Assembly: GCA_025462785.1 (NCBI GenBank)
Contig: JAOAPG010000408.1
Coordinates: forward strand, 1-6,572
Length of the DNA: 6,572 bases
Source of the DNA: Acidobacteriaceae bacterium
GTDB taxonomy: Bacteria > Acidobacteriota > Terriglobia > Terriglobales > Acidobacteriaceae
Direction: 5' to 3'
Shown: piece by piece, positions 5,800 to 6,572 of the stretch
Layout of the letters: every line of letters begins with the position of its first letter
How positions within the stretch are numbered: position 1 is the first letter of the stretch
Notes under the pieces: model-generated
Databases searched by the model: none
What the model was told of the DNA's origin: nothing
The model's input: the letters and a program-made list of their open reading frames with translations, nothing else
Translations under genes and position numbers: made by a program

Positions 5800-6372
5800 T
5801 TACAGCCGTTCCGCTTTGACTGACACAGGCACTCCATTGGTCAGTGAATCGAAGACTGGGGAGTGTTTCGTTCCGAGCTCAACAATCTCCTGCAACTGCT
5901 CGTCGGGTACGTCGGCCTTGACTTTGAAATTGACCCGGATCTGCTGATATCCCGGGCGAACGTTATTGTCGAGTCCAAGAAATCCGTGTAGGTCGACATC
6001 GCCTTCGAACGATGACTCGACTTCTTGAAGATGAATTCCGCGTGCTGCCGCGTGATAGACCATGGACGTGGTCAAACACGCAGCTAAGGCGTGAAGCAGA
6101 TATTCGACCGGATTAACCGCTTCATCTTTTCCAAGCAGGACTGGAGGCTCATCTGCTTTCAAGACAAACGGCTTGCTCCTCGATTGCTCCTGACCAGCTC
6201 CGAAGAAGGTGTCCACTGTCGAGCGGTTGCGGCTTGCTCCCTCCCACTCGTTTTCAATGCGGAATTTAAACTTCGCGATCGACGGTGTCTTCTTGATGGC
6301 ATCAATGGTTGTAAAGAGATCGTCAACGTTGACCCAGTTGATAATTTCTCGAAGTTTCTCAGCAGTAGCCAT
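5800..6372 (-). CDS. OsmC-family protein, single-cysteine type
   Basis: OsmC/Ohr proteins are cytosolic, thiol-dependent peroxidases that reduce organic hydroperoxides. This 190-residue protein has the family core: NPVEYLLHALAACLTTSMVYHAA (88-110) on the central helix with Cys99, then VDLHGFLGLDNNVRPGYQQIRV (126-147), and SPVFDSLTNGVPVSV (171-185) at the end. Cys99 matches the reactive cysteine. The second, resolving cysteine of classical OsmC (CPV) is Ser171 (KHSPVFD). No other cysteine is present, so the usual two-cysteine mechanism cannot operate as such. The first 35 residues are a helical extension longer than in E. coli OsmC, and the whole is longer than the roughly 140 residues usual for OsmC. 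GAGGA lies 8 bases before the ATG at 6372. A weak TTGCAA-n17-TTTTAG promoter (6453-6425) is possible. It faces a probable regulator gene across a repeat-bearing region. Confidence 0.9.
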   Translation of the reverse strand: MATAEKLREIINWVNVDDLFTTIDAIKKTPSIAKFKFRIENEWEGASRNRSTVDTFFGAGQEQSRSKPFVLKADEPPVLLGKDEAVNPVEYLLHALAACLTTSMVYHAAARGIHLQEVESSFEGDVDLHGFLGLDNNVRPGYQQIRVNFKVKADVPDEQLQEIVELGTKHSPVFDSLTNGVPVSVKAERL

Positions 6373-6457
6373 GTTGTTGGTCCTCTTTTACGGGTGATTT
6401 TCTCGAACAATCTGCGTTCGATGGCTAAAAGTAGGCCCAAAATCCCCTTGCAACAAG

Positions 6458-6473
6458 ATGGCAGATATGCCAT
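6458..6473. promoter_or_regulatory. Palindrome ATGGCA-GATA-TGCCAT upstream of OsmC gene
   Basis: ATGGCA (6458-6463) and TGCCAT (6468-6473) are perfect reverse complements 4 bases apart. The site lies just upstream of a possible TTGCAA -35 box (6448-6453) of the OsmC gene, between it and a probable divergent gene start. This is a typical position for an operator. No binding protein is shown. Confidence 0.35.
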
Positions 6474-6489
6474 TGTAGATAGGCGATTA

Positions 6490-6514
6490 GGCCAAATGGT
6501 CATTTCGGCCATTT
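6490..6514. repeat. Three tandem copies of an 8-bp motif GGYCAWWT
   Basis: GGCCAAAT (6490-6497), GGTCATTT (6498-6505) and GGCCATTT (6507-6514) follow one another with one spare base before the third. The last ends 11 bases before the probable GTG start at 6526. The outer copies also make an inverted repeat AAATGG-n9-CCATTT. Direct repeats of this kind suit regulators that bind as tandem units, such as AraC-type proteins. This is inference from position and spacing. Confidence 0.4.
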
Positions 6515-6525
6515 AGAGGTGCAGG

Positions 6526-6572
6526 GTGAAAGAGATCACAGTCCTTCTTCTCGATCAGATGTTTTCTTCCAC
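6526..6572 (+). CDS. Probable start of a divergent GlxA-like (DJ-1/PfpI plus AraC) regulator, partial
   Basis: From GTG at 6526 the frame reads KEITVLLLDQMFSS to the window edge, only 15 full codons. A hydrophobic strand ending in Asp, followed by a short polar turn, resembles the first strand of the DJ-1/PfpI-like domain in GlxA-family AraC-type regulators. AGAGG ends 7 bases before the GTG and gives a good ribosome binding site. If correct, the gene is transcribed away from the OsmC gene and shares its upstream region. A GTG at 6519 in another frame and an ATG at 6559 lack a comparable site. The fragment is too short for a firm identity. Confidence 0.35.
   Translation, partial: MKEITVLLLDQMFSS

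Noticed and set aside
1..6572. CRISPR array, insertion sequence, tRNA, rRNA or phage genes
   Set aside because: No regularly spaced repeats, transposase motifs with terminal repeats, tRNA-like cloverleaf or structural phage proteins were seen on reading either strand.

Overview
The window looks like chromosomal DNA of an acidobacterium or a similar soil bacterium. The grounds are moderate GC, a remnant of the PknB-type kinase family that is expanded in Acidobacteria, and a secreted Ig-like plus 'PGSPF' beta-propeller protein of a kind common there. The taxon is an inference from gene style. Every gene I can support lies on the minus strand except a probable gene start at the far right edge.

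Reading in the direction of transcription from the right: a probable GlxA-like regulator start (6526-6572, plus strand) faces an intact OsmC-family gene (5800-6372, minus). The region between them carries a short palindrome and three tandem 8-bp repeats. After OsmC comes a small exported protein of unknown function (5170-5733), closed by a strong hairpin (5105-5138). A stretch of about 480 bases follows with no gene I can support.

The middle of the window is a graveyard with one healthy gene in it. A secreted Ig-like/beta-propeller gene (3167-4615) is open for 482 codons except for one in-frame TAA. A Ser/Thr kinase remnant (2779-3108) has a TGA in its glycine-rich loop and ends before the catalytic loop. 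An intact HAD-superfamily phosphatase (1668-2528) has its own promoter and an upstream inverted repeat. A heavily decayed luciferase-like flavin monooxygenase (479-1378) has several frameshifts, a premature TAG and an internal deletion. At the left edge is the start of rimO (1-236), the ribosomal protein S12 methylthiotransferase.

The genes do not form one obvious pathway. OsmC and the exported protein may be co-transcribed, and OsmC may be controlled from the shared region with the divergent regulator. The HAD gene and rimO appear to have their own promoters very close to their start codons and no Shine-Dalgarno sequence, so both may be leaderless. I saw no convincing new defence, mobile or biosynthetic system. 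The most notable features are the run of damaged genes that use all three stop codons, and the repeat-bearing divergent region at the right end.
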